Source of the DNA: Poronia punctata | Lineage: Eukaryota; Ascomycota; Sordariomycetes; Xylariales; Xylariaceae | Direction of reading: 5' to 3' | Assembly: GCA_022579005.1 (NCBI GenBank) | Contig: MU401463.1 | Span: 62,001 to 126,000 of the forward strand | DNA: 64,000 bases | Shown here: piece by piece, positions 1 through 12,324 of the stretch | How the letters are laid out: the number at the start of each line of letters is the position of its first letter | How positions within the stretch are numbered: position 1 is the stretch's first letter | The notes under the pieces: generated by a model | Databases searched by the model: none | What the model was told of the DNA's origin: nothing | Seen by the model: the letters and a program-made list of their open reading frames with translations, nothing else | Program-made: the position numbers and the translations under genes

Positions 1-3000
1 CTTGGACTTGGACCTACCAATCACAAATTGGAAGAAAGAACTTCGACCAGCAAGTTTAGTTCATAACCTTCCAACGAATGCATACTCGTAGACGACTATT
101 GAACTTCTCAGCATTTGATATATTTAATGAGTAGAGTTTATGCCGACCATTGCCCCAATGCGCGTAAAATTACATAGCGGCCCCCCTTCCGTTGTGAATC
201 CGCTTGGATGCACCGATTTCGCAACAATACAGCTCGGCTTTTCCGATTTTGACATTTTAGCTGGTTTAACTACCACTTCACAGCAAGACGTAATAAGAAT
301 ATACAAAGTTCTCAGGACTGGCTAAAAAACGGAAAAGAGAATATGGTCCGCTCTTTCAACCGCCTATGAACTGACAACATATACTCCCTCTTCCGCCGTA
401 TATCTGTATCTGAACTATGTAGTTAGAGCTGGATTAGTTAGCATTGAAACATATTGAAAATAGGACCATTTACGCATATGTGTAAGACTAGATAGCTAAC
501 AGCACGATGGTTTGCAAAGGATCAGTTAAGACCCAAGGCCAAAAAGTCCCGGGGCCCTTCCACCGCTTCTCGCTCTGACGTTAGCGAGTAAAGGAAACAA
601 GAACTCGCAAAATACGAGACATCGATATGATCAGCTGCTTCAGGTACGGACAACGGCCCAGAATGGCAGAGTAACGTGGAACGTGGAAAGCGGCGTGCCA
701 ATTGCCGGGTGGCTCTGGTCGACCCTAAAACAACATTCTGACCTGCATATACTGAGTAGATTGAAGCCAACGGGGCCTCGACATCAACTTCTCGACAGTC
801 AGATTCAATGTAGGTATGTATGTAGCAGACTAGGCCACGGACGTGAGGACGGTTATGCACGTGGGAGATATTATCGGCAATATTTAACGACGTTTTCCCA
901 CTCTTGTCTCCCACTCTTGTCTCCAGAGTGTCAACCTCTCAGAAATCGTGCCTGCAACCTGCTGTCACACTAAGTCAAAAAGGAGACTGACCCAAGATTG
1001 CACAGAGGAGCAACTTTTATGCCTGCCCGCCTCAATATCATGAAGAAAGCTTTAATTTTGTAGATTAACGAGCTTCTGTCAGGAACCTCCAGCTTCAGAA
1101 TGGCTAAGTTAGCTCCTTGTTCTCCAGATCTACAAATTTCCAGCTGAAAGCCGGGACCCACCGAAGGTCCATCTTGGACAAAACTGGCCCACGGAAAAAT
1201 CAAGATAGTCACCTAGAGGCTAGCTGGCACCATCGTGAGGTGAGAACGCTATTTTATTCCGGTGTTCCAATTCCCTTTAGCTTCTTTCTGTAACCTGATA
1301 TGTGGGCCACCCGGGCAGCCCGTGGTGGGCTTCCGAGCACAACAAATTCCCATGTGGATGCGTATGAATGGAAGGTAGAGATGATGGTTGTTGAAAGTTC
1401 CTGGTTATTTGCTTTTTTCAAATATAATCTATTTCCCAGCTATGCTCAGTTTTCTCATTTACTCGTATACAGTAATTAGTAATAGGCCGAGAACGGCACG
1501 ACCTCCTCCTTTCCCAAAAATCCAAATTTCTCGCCGGGAATAGCCAATATCAAGAGAACCCTGCCTCAATCAAAGCGTCATACATACTATTGCCAACGAG
1601 GTAGCCCAACTCCTTCTTCCGGCTACCTAACCAGACCTGAGCTAGTCAAATTGACTTGTGAGATGACGGCCCTGGTTTGGTTTGGAATTTGGCCCTCTTC
1701 TTCCATTTCGTTTCCTCTTCAGTGACATACCGCGGCCCCCAACCAATCATGACACGAAAAGTTAACTGGGTAGGCCTCTTGCCAAGCCGCGGAATGCAAT
1801 CCTGGCCTGCATCCACCTCGCTGGAACTGGCGTTGGCTCTTGCTTGGTGAAGATTCCTACCCTACCAGAACCCTACGTACATGTCAGACCAAGCACTGTA
1901 CTCCGTATTACCTGGAGACTACAGGATTCAGGAGTAAGTACCTCCTACATACGTACACGTATCTGGTCGTCTGCGAATGTCTGCACCGAGAGGTCAAAAT
2001 CTCCGGCGTTAGCTACCTACACACATATCTGAAGACTTAACAATGCGGGACTTGGCGTAACCATGCCGGATATATCGTGCCTAACTGCGTTTGCAGGAAT
2101 TGCAGACCAGAGACTGAAAAGCCCATTCGGCCGTTTGCTCCATCACCATGTCTTCGGAGACTGATAGACAATAATTATACGGCACACACACTTGCCGGTC
2201 ATCGATCCCATTTCTGTTTGCAGCTGTCTTGCTATCTACCACGTAGATCGCTTTTGTTTGCTACGGAGGAAAGGAACGACGTCCTCAACGTCTTCTCTAC
2301 TCGTAACAAGATGTCATCCTCTAGTATCGGAACATTCGGACTTTATTACCGACAAGGATGACTAGACCACAGGCAGGAATAAAGGAAAATTGAGTGACCT
2401 ACAGTAACTAGGGTCTCTTTAAAGTCAAGGTACGTGCAGGTACGCCATGCGCTGAATCGAACATTCTCCTGAAAGGGATCTCTAACTACGATGCCATCAT
2501 TAACCCACGTAAAGAACTCTAAATTGCCATTGAACAATAAATATAATGATGAAGCAGGTTGAGTACGTTTGTATGCAACATATTGGGTTAATATATTTTG
2601 TGGTCCTCGCCGACAAACTTTGCCCGCGAGCTCAGGATTCTTGGCAAGATGCAAACATCTCCACACGACGGTTTTCTTTTTACCTCGTAGCCTCTGACCC
2701 TGGACCTTCGTTTATTATTAGGTCCTGTACGTCAACTTGCGGGCCAAATGAAGCAGATAAAAAAAAGTTACACAAGGCCATCTGTCAATATGGGGCAGCG
2801 TGCGCATTTACATGAACGTGTAACCTACCAGTACAAAATACGTATCACAAAGTCTGATACTTGTATGTATGTAAGATGTAATCTAACCAGCTACTCGTAG
2901 GTTGGGGATGTCAGTAAACTGCGCTGTCTACTCGTAGACTACAAGTTACGTACGTGTACATGGCATGTATCATACGGCAGCTACGCACAGTATGGGACAC

Positions 3001-4346
3001 GGTCGCTGCCGAGCTAGGTGGGATTCGATTCTTCTAATTTGGCCCGGACAATATGTCTTGTCAGGACGTAGTCTAGCAAGGGCCTTGGTTACAATGATTA
3101 AAATTTAATTTTCTTGTTATTGTTTGTTTTGACCTTGCTCTACCGATCATCCTCTTCTTTCCCTTCTACTCACGATAACTTCAATCCAGTGTGTTGGGAC
3201 AAGCCGCGTACATCGGTCCCTTATCGGTGGCTTCAACTGGACTCCTACTCCTTGTCACTCATTTCGGTCGAAGCCACTGACTTTGGTCCTGCACACGTTT
3301 TTGATTGGGTCTTGGTGTCGCAGCTACCTAACAAACCTGCATTCGAGTAATATACATTAGGACGTAGCTCACCTTGTGTGTCTATTCGTGGATTCTCGGC
3401 CCTCATTCATTCATTTGTCGCCTATCGAACCGACCTCGATTGGTCCGACTCCTACCGACAGGTTTTCAGCAGCCAATCTACAGCTATCTACGATACTACC
3501 TGTACCTAAGTACTCTATACAACCTGCACCTGCCTGCACTTACACTCGCACCTGCACTTTAACTCTGTCTTACGCCTTTACTCACATCACATCACTCACA
3601 TCCCGTTCTGCGAGCGCGTCTTAATATCTCGTGACCTCATCCACTACCTCTTCCAGCTATCGTCATTTACTGGGTGTCTCAAGCCACCGAGCTTCTTCGC
3701 TGTAATACTTGAGACATACAATCCGGGCCGGCCTTTGCATCCACCTTCTCTGCCGCTGAGTCTTTCCATCCTATCTTTTGTATCCGATCCGGTGAGGCAG
3801 GCGGACGAACGGGCGAGTACGCTACGATTTGTATTAGTATGGACGGTCCCTGATTTGCGACGATCACATCTACCCGCCCCCTACGCCTGTGCTTCACAGT
3901 ACCAGCTGTTCTATCCGGTTGGCTTTCGAATCAGCTGTTGAATACCAGGCCCATCCGAATCGCGCATGTCCTAAAACTATACACAGCCCCGATTAGGTTC
4001 TACGGCCGAATATTCTTGACGCCAAGTTGGAGTGTCGATCAGCTTACGGGAACGAGATAATCGCGTCTTCTGGTACAGAACCAACACGCTATATCCAGTC
4101 CGGCCCACACTAACGTACGAACTACCGCCCAGCTATCAACACCGTTGTTTTACAGCATTGGCAGCTGGCGTCGGCACTGTCTTCCCACCTACCTACCTCG
4201 AGCTCTCGACTACATTGCCAGCATGCGGGGCGTCGTTTCAGCCATTTGCAACCTGTAGAAGAGCGCGCCTCAACTGAGGTGCAATTATATGCACAAAGAA
4301 ACGCTGCCTTGTTCGAAGTATTGCTGGGCACCCGCCCAGAAACACC
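1..4346. other. Intergenic region upstream of the RabGAP gene
   Basis: I find no convincing gene here. The open frames are short, lack recognisable domains and overlap each other on both strands. The part from about 3350 to 3660 is rich in C/T and CCTGCACC-type words, and could be promoter or long 5' leader of the gene starting at 4347. Copies of the octamer TACTCGTA lie at 84-91, 1460-1467, 2298-2305, 2892-2899 and 2929-2936. A short direct repeat of CCACTCTTGTCT lies near 898-923. Confidence 0.6.
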
Positions 4347-7175
4347 ATGGCTATGGTTCGGTCCCCGGACGACGAATCCTCAGATACTCCAGAGCACCAT
4401 AACCATGGCGATTTCGAGTCGTATGCGGCAGACCCAGGTCGAGCTGGAGTTTTGGCCCCTGGTGGTGTACCTGTCCGCTTCCCTCAACGAGAGCATAGTC
4501 TACACTTCAGAGAAACTGGGCACACTGCCATGGACAATTTGAATCCGAAATACACTCAAGATGCTGTGCCTGCACTTCCGTCCCCTTCAGCGTCCCATTA
4601 CTCGTCCACATCCGCGCATACGGCCCACAGGTACCACAATACTGGCGACAGTGCACAAGAGCAGCGTTATTACCAATCCTCAATTTCTACAACTTTGAGT
4701 TACGCCACAAGCAATTCGAGCCGTAGCAATCGTCCCCGTACACTTCGCCTAAAAAGCCCCGCGCCTTCCCAGCACATACCTTCGCCGCCTATTTCACCAC
4801 GATGGGATTCCCTCCCTAGAAACCAGAACGTTTACAATCAACCCATTCCGTCTGCTGGCAGCTCTCCAGTAGCCCCGTCCGTACTAAATGACGTCTATGA
4901 CACGTCTAATGAACCGCACCGAAGTATTGACTCGATAACGTCTGAGGCACGAGACGAATTCTCGGACCTGCCTTCAGTAAGAGGTATCGCCGTGGAAAGT
5001 AGTGTGCCGGTTGAAAACTTCTCACGGCCCCGCGGCCTTAGCATTCGGCTGGTACCTTTGGAAGTCCCTCGGCTTCGATCTCCGCTACAGCCTCAGTTCG
5101 AGGCAAACCATTACGACAGCCCTAATACCCCTACGAGCCCCTGGCCACGACCGCGGGGACCCTCCACTTCTTCCAACATATCCGCTTCCACTTATTCGTC
5201 TCTTGCCGTGAGACACGAATCTTCTGCACGCGATAACGTGCGTGGCAGGACCCGGCAGCCACACCCCCCACCTGTCCGGCCACCAGTCTCCTACAACCGG
5301 GCCGAAAGTAGTGGGCCTACCTTTGCCCGCGATCCTATTCCTCGCATGGCTTCGCTGCCGAATGACGAACTTAGATCCAGCTACCGATCCCAGCTGTCGG
5401 CCTCTACAGCTCAAGGAACCTTGCAAACAGAGACGAGTAGTGTGTTGACCAAGTGCAGCTCCATAACATCAGTTTATGGACAGGTTGATGATGCCCTCAG
5501 TGTAGATGATGTGCTGGGACTCTATGACAAAGGTTTTGATGACGATGATGAAGAGGAATCTGGTCAGGAGGATAACGATTTGAACGAATCACCACCGCCC
5601 ACGGCAATATCAGAGGAGTCGAGCAAGGGAGATTCCGTTTCGTTGGAGACAACGTCCGAAGCCACTGGTTCCCTTGTAGTGCCTCGACTTCCCCGACCGC
5701 CCTTTGCAAACGATGGACCAATTGTGCGCGACTCGGCTGCTATTTTTCGGATCTCTAATCACGAGCGTACCCCCTCCGAAAACGCGACTATGGGCGAAGA
5801 AATGGGCAGTGAAGACCACGAAACCGCTGACTGCCAGGACTTTGGGCCATCGCCACCAACCCGCCATAACACCAATATAACGCTTACCGGCGACGACAAG
5901 CGTGATCGATACGGCTTCAAGAAAAGCAACCAATACATCACCTGCGAAGAATACGATCAGTGGGACAGTCGTTATTCAGAATACCTGGACCGGCGGCGGA
6001 AGAAATGGAACCTTTTTTTGAAGGAAAACGGACTTATGACGGACTCACCCAACCGATTCCCTGCGCGGTCAGCTAAGACGAAGCGGTTCGTCCGGAAGGG
6101 CATACCACCGGAATGGAGAGGCGCAGCATGGTTTTACTATGCAGGGGGCCCTGCCATCGTGGGGCAGCATGCGGGCCTATATAATGAACTATTAACTCGC
6201 CCGGTAAAAGAAGTGGACGCTGAGGCTATCGAGCGGGACTTGCACCGTACTTTTCCAGACAATATCAGGTTTCGTTCTACAACTGCACCCGGCGTCCCGA
6301 TACAAGATGATGCGTCCACGCGGTCTAGTGAGACTATTTACCCTGCCGACCGTGCTGCTGCCGCGGGCGAGACAGCTATGATATCCTCTCTACGACGCGT
6401 TCTTTACGCCTTCTCCATCTACAACCCTCGTATAGGCTATTGCCAGTCTCTCAATTTCTTGGCCGGCCTTCTGTTACTCTTCGTGGATTCCGAGGAGCAT
6501 GCCTTCTGGTTGCTTAACATCATCACCAGAGTCTATCTACCTGGAACGCATGAGATGAGTCTGGAGGGGGCTAACGTGGACTTGGGTGTGCTAATGTCGG
6601 CTATCCGAGACACGATGCCCAATGTGTGGGCCAAGATTGGGGGTGAACTTGACGGCACCGATGCGCCACGGCCGAAGAGCAGGCGCCACAGGCAGCGAAC
6701 CGAACTGACGAGCCGGCTACCCCCGATTACTCTCTGCATGACGGCGTGGTTCATGAGTTGCTTCATCGGGACTTTGCCAATTGAGAGCACTTTGCGTGTG
6801 TGGGACATCTTCTTCTACGAAGGTTCCAAGACACTATTTCGCGTAGCGCTTACCATTTTCAAACTCGGTGAGGCCGAAATTAAAAAGGTAGCGGACCCGA
6901 TGGAGATCTTCCAAGTGGTGCAAACAATACCCCGAAAGATGCTGGACGCCAACAGCCTGATGGAAGCATGCTTTAGACGGCGGAACGGCTTCGGGAACCT
7001 TAGCCAAGAAACCATCGAACTCAGGAGGCAAGAACGGAGAAGACACGTCAAGGCAGAGAAAGAAAAAATAGCAGCAGGCGAAGATAGCGAGGCGGTTGAT
7101 GCCGACGTGAAGAGGAAGGGTACGCTTTTCAAGCGCAGGATAAAAGACCGGCCCCAACGTGTCGAGAGTACATGA
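4347..7175 (+). CDS. TBC-domain Rab GTPase-activating protein, Msb3/Msb4 (Gyp3/Gyp4) type
   Basis: Single-exon gene of 942 residues. Residues 1 to about 515 are low-complexity, Ser/Pro-rich and probably disordered, with an acidic patch near 400-410 (DDDDEEESGQEDND). A DRYGF motif near 520 opens the Msb3/Msb4-type N-terminal block, and RKGIPPEWRG near 583 begins the TBC domain. Both catalytic fingers of TBC GAPs are visible: the arginine in IERDLHRT (R634) and the glutamine in GYCQSLN (Q700). The protein should therefore accelerate GTP hydrolysis on Rab GTPases; yeast Msb3/Msb4 act on Sec4 and other secretory or endosomal Rabs. The C-terminus is basic and probably helical. The start has a strong context (CACCATGGC). 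A later Met, at MDNLNPKY (4533), is a possible alternative. The family is clear; the exact Rab target is inference. Confidence 0.9.
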   Translation: MAMVRSPDDESSDTPEHHNHGDFESYAADPGRAGVLAPGGVPVRFPQREHSLHFRETGHTAMDNLNPKYTQDAVPALPSPSASHYSSTSAHTAHRYHNTGDSAQEQRYYQSSISTTLSYATSNSSRSNRPRTLRLKSPAPSQHIPSPPISPRWDSLPRNQNVYNQPIPSAGSSPVAPSVLNDVYDTSNEPHRSIDSITSEARDEFSDLPSVRGIAVESSVPVENFSRPRGLSIRLVPLEVPRLRSPLQPQFEANHYDSPNTPTSPWPRPRGPSTSSNISASTYSSLAVRHESSARDNVRGRTRQPHPPPVRPPVSYNRAESSGPTFARDPIPRMASLPNDELRSSYRSQLSASTAQGTLQTETSSVLTKCSSITSVYGQVDDALSVDDVLGLYDKGFDDDDEEESGQEDNDLNESPPPTAISEESSKGDSVSLETTSEATGSLVVPRLPRPPFANDGPIVRDSAAIFRISNHERTPSENATMGEEMGSEDHETADCQDFGPSPPTRHNTNITLTGDDKRDRYGFKKSNQYITCEEYDQWDSRYSEYLDRRRKKWNLFLKENGLMTDSPNRFPARSAKTKRFVRKGIPPEWRGAAWFYYAGGPAIVGQHAGLYNELLTRPVKEVDAEAIERDLHRTFPDNIRFRSTTAPGVPIQDDASTRSSETIYPADRAAAAGETAMISSLRRVLYAFSIYNPRIGYCQSLNFLAGLLLLFVDSEEHAFWLLNIITRVYLPGTHEMSLEGANVDLGVLMSAIRDTMPNVWAKIGGELDGTDAPRPKSRRHRQRTELTSRLPPITLCMTAWFMSCFIGTLPIESTLRVWDIFFYEGSKTLFRVALTIFKLGEAEIKKVADPMEIFQVVQTIPRKMLDANSLMEACFRRRNGFGNLSQETIELRRQERRRHVKAEKEKIAAGEDSEAVDADVKRKGTLFKRRIKDRPQRVEST

Positions 7176-8695
7176 TGAGATTCTGTACTTTCCCGTGTAT
7201 GGGCCCAACACTACCACCAGAAATTCGTTTGTGGGATAATTATTCCCGCGACGGATTGTCTAGAACGAGTCCATTCGCTGCCTTGCCCCCCCTCACCTCT
7301 GCTCCTGCGACTTCGACTACGACTACGACCAATCGCCGAAGGGCAGACATTTCCTCTGTTCTGTAGTGGCCATTACGCGGCCACTGTGTTCTAATATCAC
7401 GATATGTAACGATGTAACGATAGGGGTCAAAACTCCATTTGCAATAGGGAAAAGGAAACGGGATAGAGAGGATGTATGGCCGCATGCGCGCAGGATTGGT
7501 ATGCCATGTTACATCCCAACCGGCAGCGATACAAGGTGCGATGAGTGAGAAAGAGCTGCCAACTCTTGGAGATCTCTTCATACAGAATTGTAAAAAAGAT
7601 ATAGTTTATAAGAATCGCCATGTCGTCCTGGGCCTCGCCGGCCGTGAAGGGGTATGAGCATAAAAAGGGAATTATTGGGGAGAAAGGGGACCGACAGCTG
7701 TACTATGTAATACATCATACAAGCGCATAGCGTAGCATATATTTGAAGGGAGAAGTGGGAATGGAATGCCATGAAAATACTTCTTGCTGTATCTCGTCGG
7801 GGTGGTTAGCTATTCCCATCCTGATTTACCCGTGGGTGACTGGCTGGTGGAGGTACTCGTACTCAGTCAAATGGGTTGGTTAGCTTGGTATGTCCCGGAG
7901 GACATTTGATCTGGACGTAATTACTATTATGCACCCTACAGCACCCGAATTCGTCATCACGTAGACCGGTCCTTGACTCGATGAGACCAATGGGACCGGA
8001 GGAAAAGGTCACACACTAGTAGTTTTATATACTTTTCGTTCGTCATTAGGAAATTTCAAGTTCTTTTATCGCCTGTGTCCGTAATTATGGAATAATTGAG
8101 CAAGAGGATTGGATTGCCCCGGCCACGTTGTGCCCGGCGAGTGTATAACGGTACAGCATCTGTAGGCTGTAGCCTTCTCGCTTCTCTCTTCCACAGCCTC
8201 AACTTCAAGTAGTAGAATTTTAACGTCTATCTTAGGTGGGTCCGGGCTAACTATAATGGCGCGACTGTGGCTGCAAGTGCCTTGGCAGCCAGCCGCCCCT
8301 TACCACCCCACGTGACCTCTCTTCGGGTTTATGTTAGGAAAGACGGTCTCAACTTCAAGTAGGCAGTAGACTTGGTTTGTGTTGGTGTGAGTAAAGAAGC
8401 GACGCTGTGACCTGTTACCTGTGTTGGGATATCTTCTATCTGAAGCCCCTTCATTCCACCTCCCCCTCGTATCTTGTCATCATCCCCCGCCTGTCGCCTC
8501 GTTCCCGTTCCCGTAATCCGTACCTTCCCGAATCCATATTCCCGTCCCGTCCTATTCCTATCCCTTATACGCCATCAAGTGTGAAAAAACGTGTTTTGCT
8601 AAAAAATGTTCCCCATCCGCTCAACACCTTTAACCTGATATAATAATCGATTTCCTTTTTCCCTTTCTCCTTCCCTGGGTTAGCCCCTCTTTCTC
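7176..8695. other. Convergent intergenic region between RabGAP and E2 genes
   Basis: The two flanking genes converge here, so this holds their 3' ends. Small open frames of 60-113 codons look random. One TACTCGTA octamer lies at 7854-7861. A pyrimidine-rich stretch runs from 8450 to 8690, next to the E2 stop codon. No RNA gene was recognised. Confidence 0.6.
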
Positions 8696-9286
8696 TCACT
8701 TGGAAGAAGAAGCAGCCGAGAGCCTCGCATTCACCGCGCCTCTAGCAAACCGCATCATGTAAGCCTTGGCGTTCTTCTCAAACTCGGCCCGATCCGTATT
8801 ATACTCGTCGGCGATCCTAGCCTCGAGCGGGTCATTCGGGTTAGGCTGTATCAGCAGGTCGCGGACTTCCTCGAGGACGGCGCGCACGTGCTTGTTCGGC
8901 TTGTATTCGTCGGGTTTGAGCGCCGCTATGCACACGTTGCCGGTACTATCGTTGGTGACGTTGGGGTGATAGATGCGCGTGACGAAGTTGATGGCGAATG
9001 CCTTGAAGGGATACTCGGGCGGGAATGTCACGGATAATTCGAATGTTCCGCCCTCGTAGGGGGTTTTGGCAGGCCCCCCCAGATAGACGGTCCAGTGGCC
9101 TAGGTCGGCTTCTGATGGGAGGGTTATCGTTAGGCCGTCTATCGGGTCGGACATGCAGAGTTGTAGCTCCTAGGACGGGTTTGGTTAGATTTTGGGTTTT
9201 CTGGAACTGCGAAATGAGGAGGGTGGTGTATAGGCAGGTAGAATAGATGGATAACTTACTTTGGCTATCCGTTTCTGAGAAGCCAT
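8696..9286 (-). CDS. Ubiquitin-conjugating enzyme E2, UBC-fold protein
   Basis: Two exons: 9260-9286 (nine codons, MASQKRIAK) and 8696-9169, joined across a 90-nt intron with donor GTAAGT and acceptor CCTAG. The spliced protein has 166 residues. The tiny first exon restores the KRIxKEL helix that starts most E2 enzymes. The HPN motif lies at 77-79 and the catalytic cysteine is C89 in TGNVCIAALK. The enzyme would take ubiquitin from E1 on C89 and pass it, with an E3, to substrates. The usual Trp-Ser-Pro after the cysteine is replaced by DEYKPN. The C-terminus is about 18 residues longer than in UbcH5/Ubc4, which suggests an Ubc14-like or other non-Ubc4 class. The subclass is uncertain; the family is not. 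Confidence 0.88.
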
Positions 9287-10176
9287 GGTGTTTTATTTTC
9301 TTTGGGTACGTTGAGTGTTGCTGAATCTGATACGAGGTTTAGTTGACGATGCAAGCAAGCAAGTAGACAAGAGAGGGGTCGGGTGGACTGGGAGCTATAG
9401 ATAGCTTCAACCTGGTTGCCTGTGTTAGGTACCTACCTACCTTGATCAATACCTAGTCTAGCACAGGAAGGCAATAATAGACAGATTGTTCTTCTAGTTG
9501 TTCTTTTCTAATGGTTTATAAGAGATAAATAGGTACAATCCTGTTAATAAGGTATGAGCAGAATAAGCTCATGCGTTCCTTTATTTAGTTTGGAACGTCG
9601 AGGATGGGATTTTGGGCAGTTACAACTTACAAATGATATCATGCAGGCTGCCCCGCGGTCTGCTTGTTTTGTGAGTTGTGACAGGAGCTAACCTTGTAAA
9701 CTGGGCAGGTTCTAACTTAAAATAGACAGGCTTTATAGCCTATCAGAGACCACGTTTTCATACACATGTACCCCTTTGGGCACCTCCTATAATCTCCAAA
9801 TTAGATGAGACAGGAGCAGGTGTTGAGCAAGCAAACACCAGCGGCGTTGCAAACAAAGGTTAGGGCCTTGCTTCATCTTGATGGCGGTGGTTATTAATTG
9901 GAAGAAACCTTGAAGCTCAATCCAAGATACGCTTGCAGGTGCAAGAACCTTGTAACTACGTTGGTCACATATAAATGGCATGTTGCAAATATAAGCGTAT
10001 ATGGGCAATATGGTGTTTCCATTCCAGACATCAATATAGGGGTTGTATCAAAGATTAGTGGAGTCCGTAAACGCTCTCCCCTTTCTTTATCGCCTGCACC
10101 ACCTGATATAATACCAGACGCCACGAATCAAAAAGATGGAAAATAAGAGTACATATGTTCATAGAATGGGCGGGCT
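9287..10176. other. Intergenic region between E2 promoter and Cwf19 3' end
   Basis: This holds the E2 promoter and leader and the 3' flank of the Cwf19-like gene. A TAGGTACCTACCTACC cluster lies near 9427-9442, followed by an AT-rich stretch. No supported gene or RNA was seen. Confidence 0.55.
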
Positions 10177-12324
10177 TTAGCTATCAGTGAGGACTCTTGT
10201 CCAGTCAAACTTGCGCCACCGCTTTTTGAACCCTTCGACTCTACTGTCTGACTTGTGCCAACGTCCCTGTTTCTTGATCACATGCGGCTCTGCATCAACC
10301 ATGCCGCCTAGGATTTCCCGCGCAAACAAGTCGCCCCTAGGCCATCGGTTTGGGTCCTCCACAATGTGCCCAAGACCGCCGTCTAGCGTAAACCAAGCAT
10401 GAAAGTATGGCATCTCCTTTGCAATCGAGCGCCTGAATGCCAATTTCCCAAGCCCATCCCGCGCCTTTGCTCCAGTATCGATGATTTTCTTGTGTTGTGA
10501 CCATTCCTCGTCTGCCGAAAGCATTGCTTCCTTGAAAAAAGCCGGTGCTGTATCTCCTAGCTCATATGGGATGGGGACTGCTTGCATTGCCGCGTGCATA
10601 TGTCTCTGCGGGGCCGCCGCGTTCTCGTAGAAAACTACATCTCTACCTTGGTCATGGTATAGGCGAGTCAGACACTTCATGAAATTTCGGATCTCTTCCC
10701 ATTCGTCATCGTCACATTCGAGTAAGTTGGTCCGATGCTGGATGGGCACAATAACGGCCCCGCCTTCGCTGAGCTCCGGCTCGGTTGGCAATGTCAGGTA
10801 GGCCCTGGTTCCTAGTGAGACCACAGGCGCTACAGGAGGCAGATTGCGGTCTTCGTGGTGACAGAGTTGACAACTATCGAGGATCTTGTTGATCTTCTGA
10901 AACTCGTTGACGGCCGTATTCCTTAGGTTCAGCTCCGATTTCTGCACGCGCTTTGCCAATTTTTCTGCATTCTCGTCCATATACTCGAGGTCGTCGTCAA
11001 ATTTGCCATCTTTAGCAATGCGTTCGGCGAGTCGTAGCCCTTCTCCGCCAGCTTGACCTCGAGTGCGCCTTTCCTCGCGGACCATGTCTTCAATCGTCAT
11101 GTCTTCATTCTGCTCAACTAACCCCCTCTCCCGGCCCCGCTTGGTATCGACAGCCTTAGCCTCGGCTCGAGTCCCAGCCATCATGCGACTATCCATCACG
11201 CCGAGGACCACGGCCTCGGGCCCTTTGAGAGCAAATGCGGCAGCAGCCTGGTTGTATTCAGCTTCGAGTTTAGCGGCATCCGGTGACTTCCTCAGTTTGG
11301 CTTTCATCATCTGTGCCTTCATCCGGTTAAGGGTGGTTTGGTCAATCTGCGTCGGCTGGTGAGACGCAGCATCATCTGGAATGACAGTGCCCTGGTCTAA
11401 TTCGGTAGGCTTCGGTGATGATTTGCGCTTCTCATGTAGTCCCGCAGCGAGCTTCCTTTCCTGGAACAGTTCGCCGCTGGGCTTTTCCTTGCCAACGTAG
11501 CCATCTCCGTATACCTTACGCCTATCTAGTTCGATCTTTTCCTCACGAGCGTCGTCAAAATCTCGCAAGTCGCCATATCGGTCAAGTGCAACATCATCCA
11601 CGGACCGCCCCGTTTTTTCAGCTATACTGTAGATTCCATTCAGTTTCGTCATTCTTGACAATGAACCACTGTCGCCAAATGTATAATCGACTTCATGTTG
11701 GGCAGGAAGCTCAAGCTCATCAGCTGTTTTCCCATCGTTTAAACCTTGCAGATGGGTAGCGTTAAGCTCTCGATGATGTATCCCCCTCTTCGGCTCCTCT
11801 TTGGACGGCGGCGGCTTCGCTGGTTTGGTGCCTTTTTGAGTATAGTCGATATCAATGGCAGAGGGTGCCGTCATCCATGAATCTCTAGCAAGCGGCGCAC
11901 TACGAGAAGACTCTTCGTAGTCGGCAGCTGCTGTTTCCTCGTCAGGTAAAGGCAAATCTCCTTTGGCGTCTGAGTTCTTCAAGCGGGTCTCTTTGCTGAG
12001 ATCGTGGCTTGTATCGCGGCTTTCGCGGTCCTGCCGCCGGTGACGCTCCCTACGATGGTCGCGGGCGTCGCGGTCTTCCTCCTTTGAGTGTCGCGATCGT
12101 TTATGTCTATGGCCGTCCTCATCCTTATCGTCGTCATGAGAGCGATGGTGTCTGCGACGATCGTGATCTCGAGCTCTATCTGAGGACCGGTCGCGTCGAT
12201 GTTTGTGTCGGTGTTTACTTTTCTTTTCTTCGCCTAAGCCGCGCTCTTCCCGCTCTCTTTCGGCCTTTTCGGCAGCTAATGTCTTTTCGAATTCATCAAG
12301 GCCATCCATCGCATAGAACGGCAA
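10177..12324 (-). CDS. Cwf19/CwfJ-family pre-mRNA splicing factor
   Basis: Single-exon gene of 715 residues. Residues 1 to about 115 are an acidic and basic tract rich in RD, RH and KH dipeptides, typical of spliceosome-associated proteins. The middle is charged and helical. The C-terminal third carries both CwfJ domains: a C-x2-C pair (SCQLCH) near 484-487, a HIT-like H-x-H-x3-Q-x2-P motif (HMHAAMQAVP) near 573, and a second block ending in KKRWRKFDWTRVL. Fungal and animal Cwf19-like proteins associate with late or intron-lariat spliceosomes, and relatives interact with the debranching enzyme. The protein would act in the nucleus. The second Met, at 12309 (MDGLDEFEK), is probably the true start because it matches the usual N-terminus. 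The gene is divergent from BRF1. Confidence 0.9.
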   Translation of the reverse strand: MPFYAMDGLDEFEKTLAAEKAEREREERGLGEEKKSKHRHKHRRDRSSDRARDHDRRRHHRSHDDDKDEDGHRHKRSRHSKEEDRDARDHRRERHRRQDRESRDTSHDLSKETRLKNSDAKGDLPLPDEETAAADYEESSRSAPLARDSWMTAPSAIDIDYTQKGTKPAKPPPSKEEPKRGIHHRELNATHLQGLNDGKTADELELPAQHEVDYTFGDSGSLSRMTKLNGIYSIAEKTGRSVDDVALDRYGDLRDFDDAREEKIELDRRKVYGDGYVGKEKPSGELFQERKLAAGLHEKRKSSPKPTELDQGTVIPDDAASHQPTQIDQTTLNRMKAQMMKAKLRKSPDAAKLEAEYNQAAAAFALKGPEAVVLGVMDSRMMAGTRAEAKAVDTKRGRERGLVEQNEDMTIEDMVREERRTRGQAGGEGLRLAERIAKDGKFDDDLEYMDENAEKLAKRVQKSELNLRNTAVNEFQKINKILDSCQLCHHEDRNLPPVAPVVSLGTRAYLTLPTEPELSEGGAVIVPIQHRTNLLECDDDEWEEIRNFMKCLTRLYHDQGRDVVFYENAAAPQRHMHAAMQAVPIPYELGDTAPAFFKEAMLSADEEWSQHKKIIDTGAKARDGLGKLAFRRSIAKEMPYFHAWFTLDGGLGHIVEDPNRWPRGDLFAREILGGMVDAEPHVIKKQGRWHKSDSRVEGFKKRWRKFDWTRVLTDS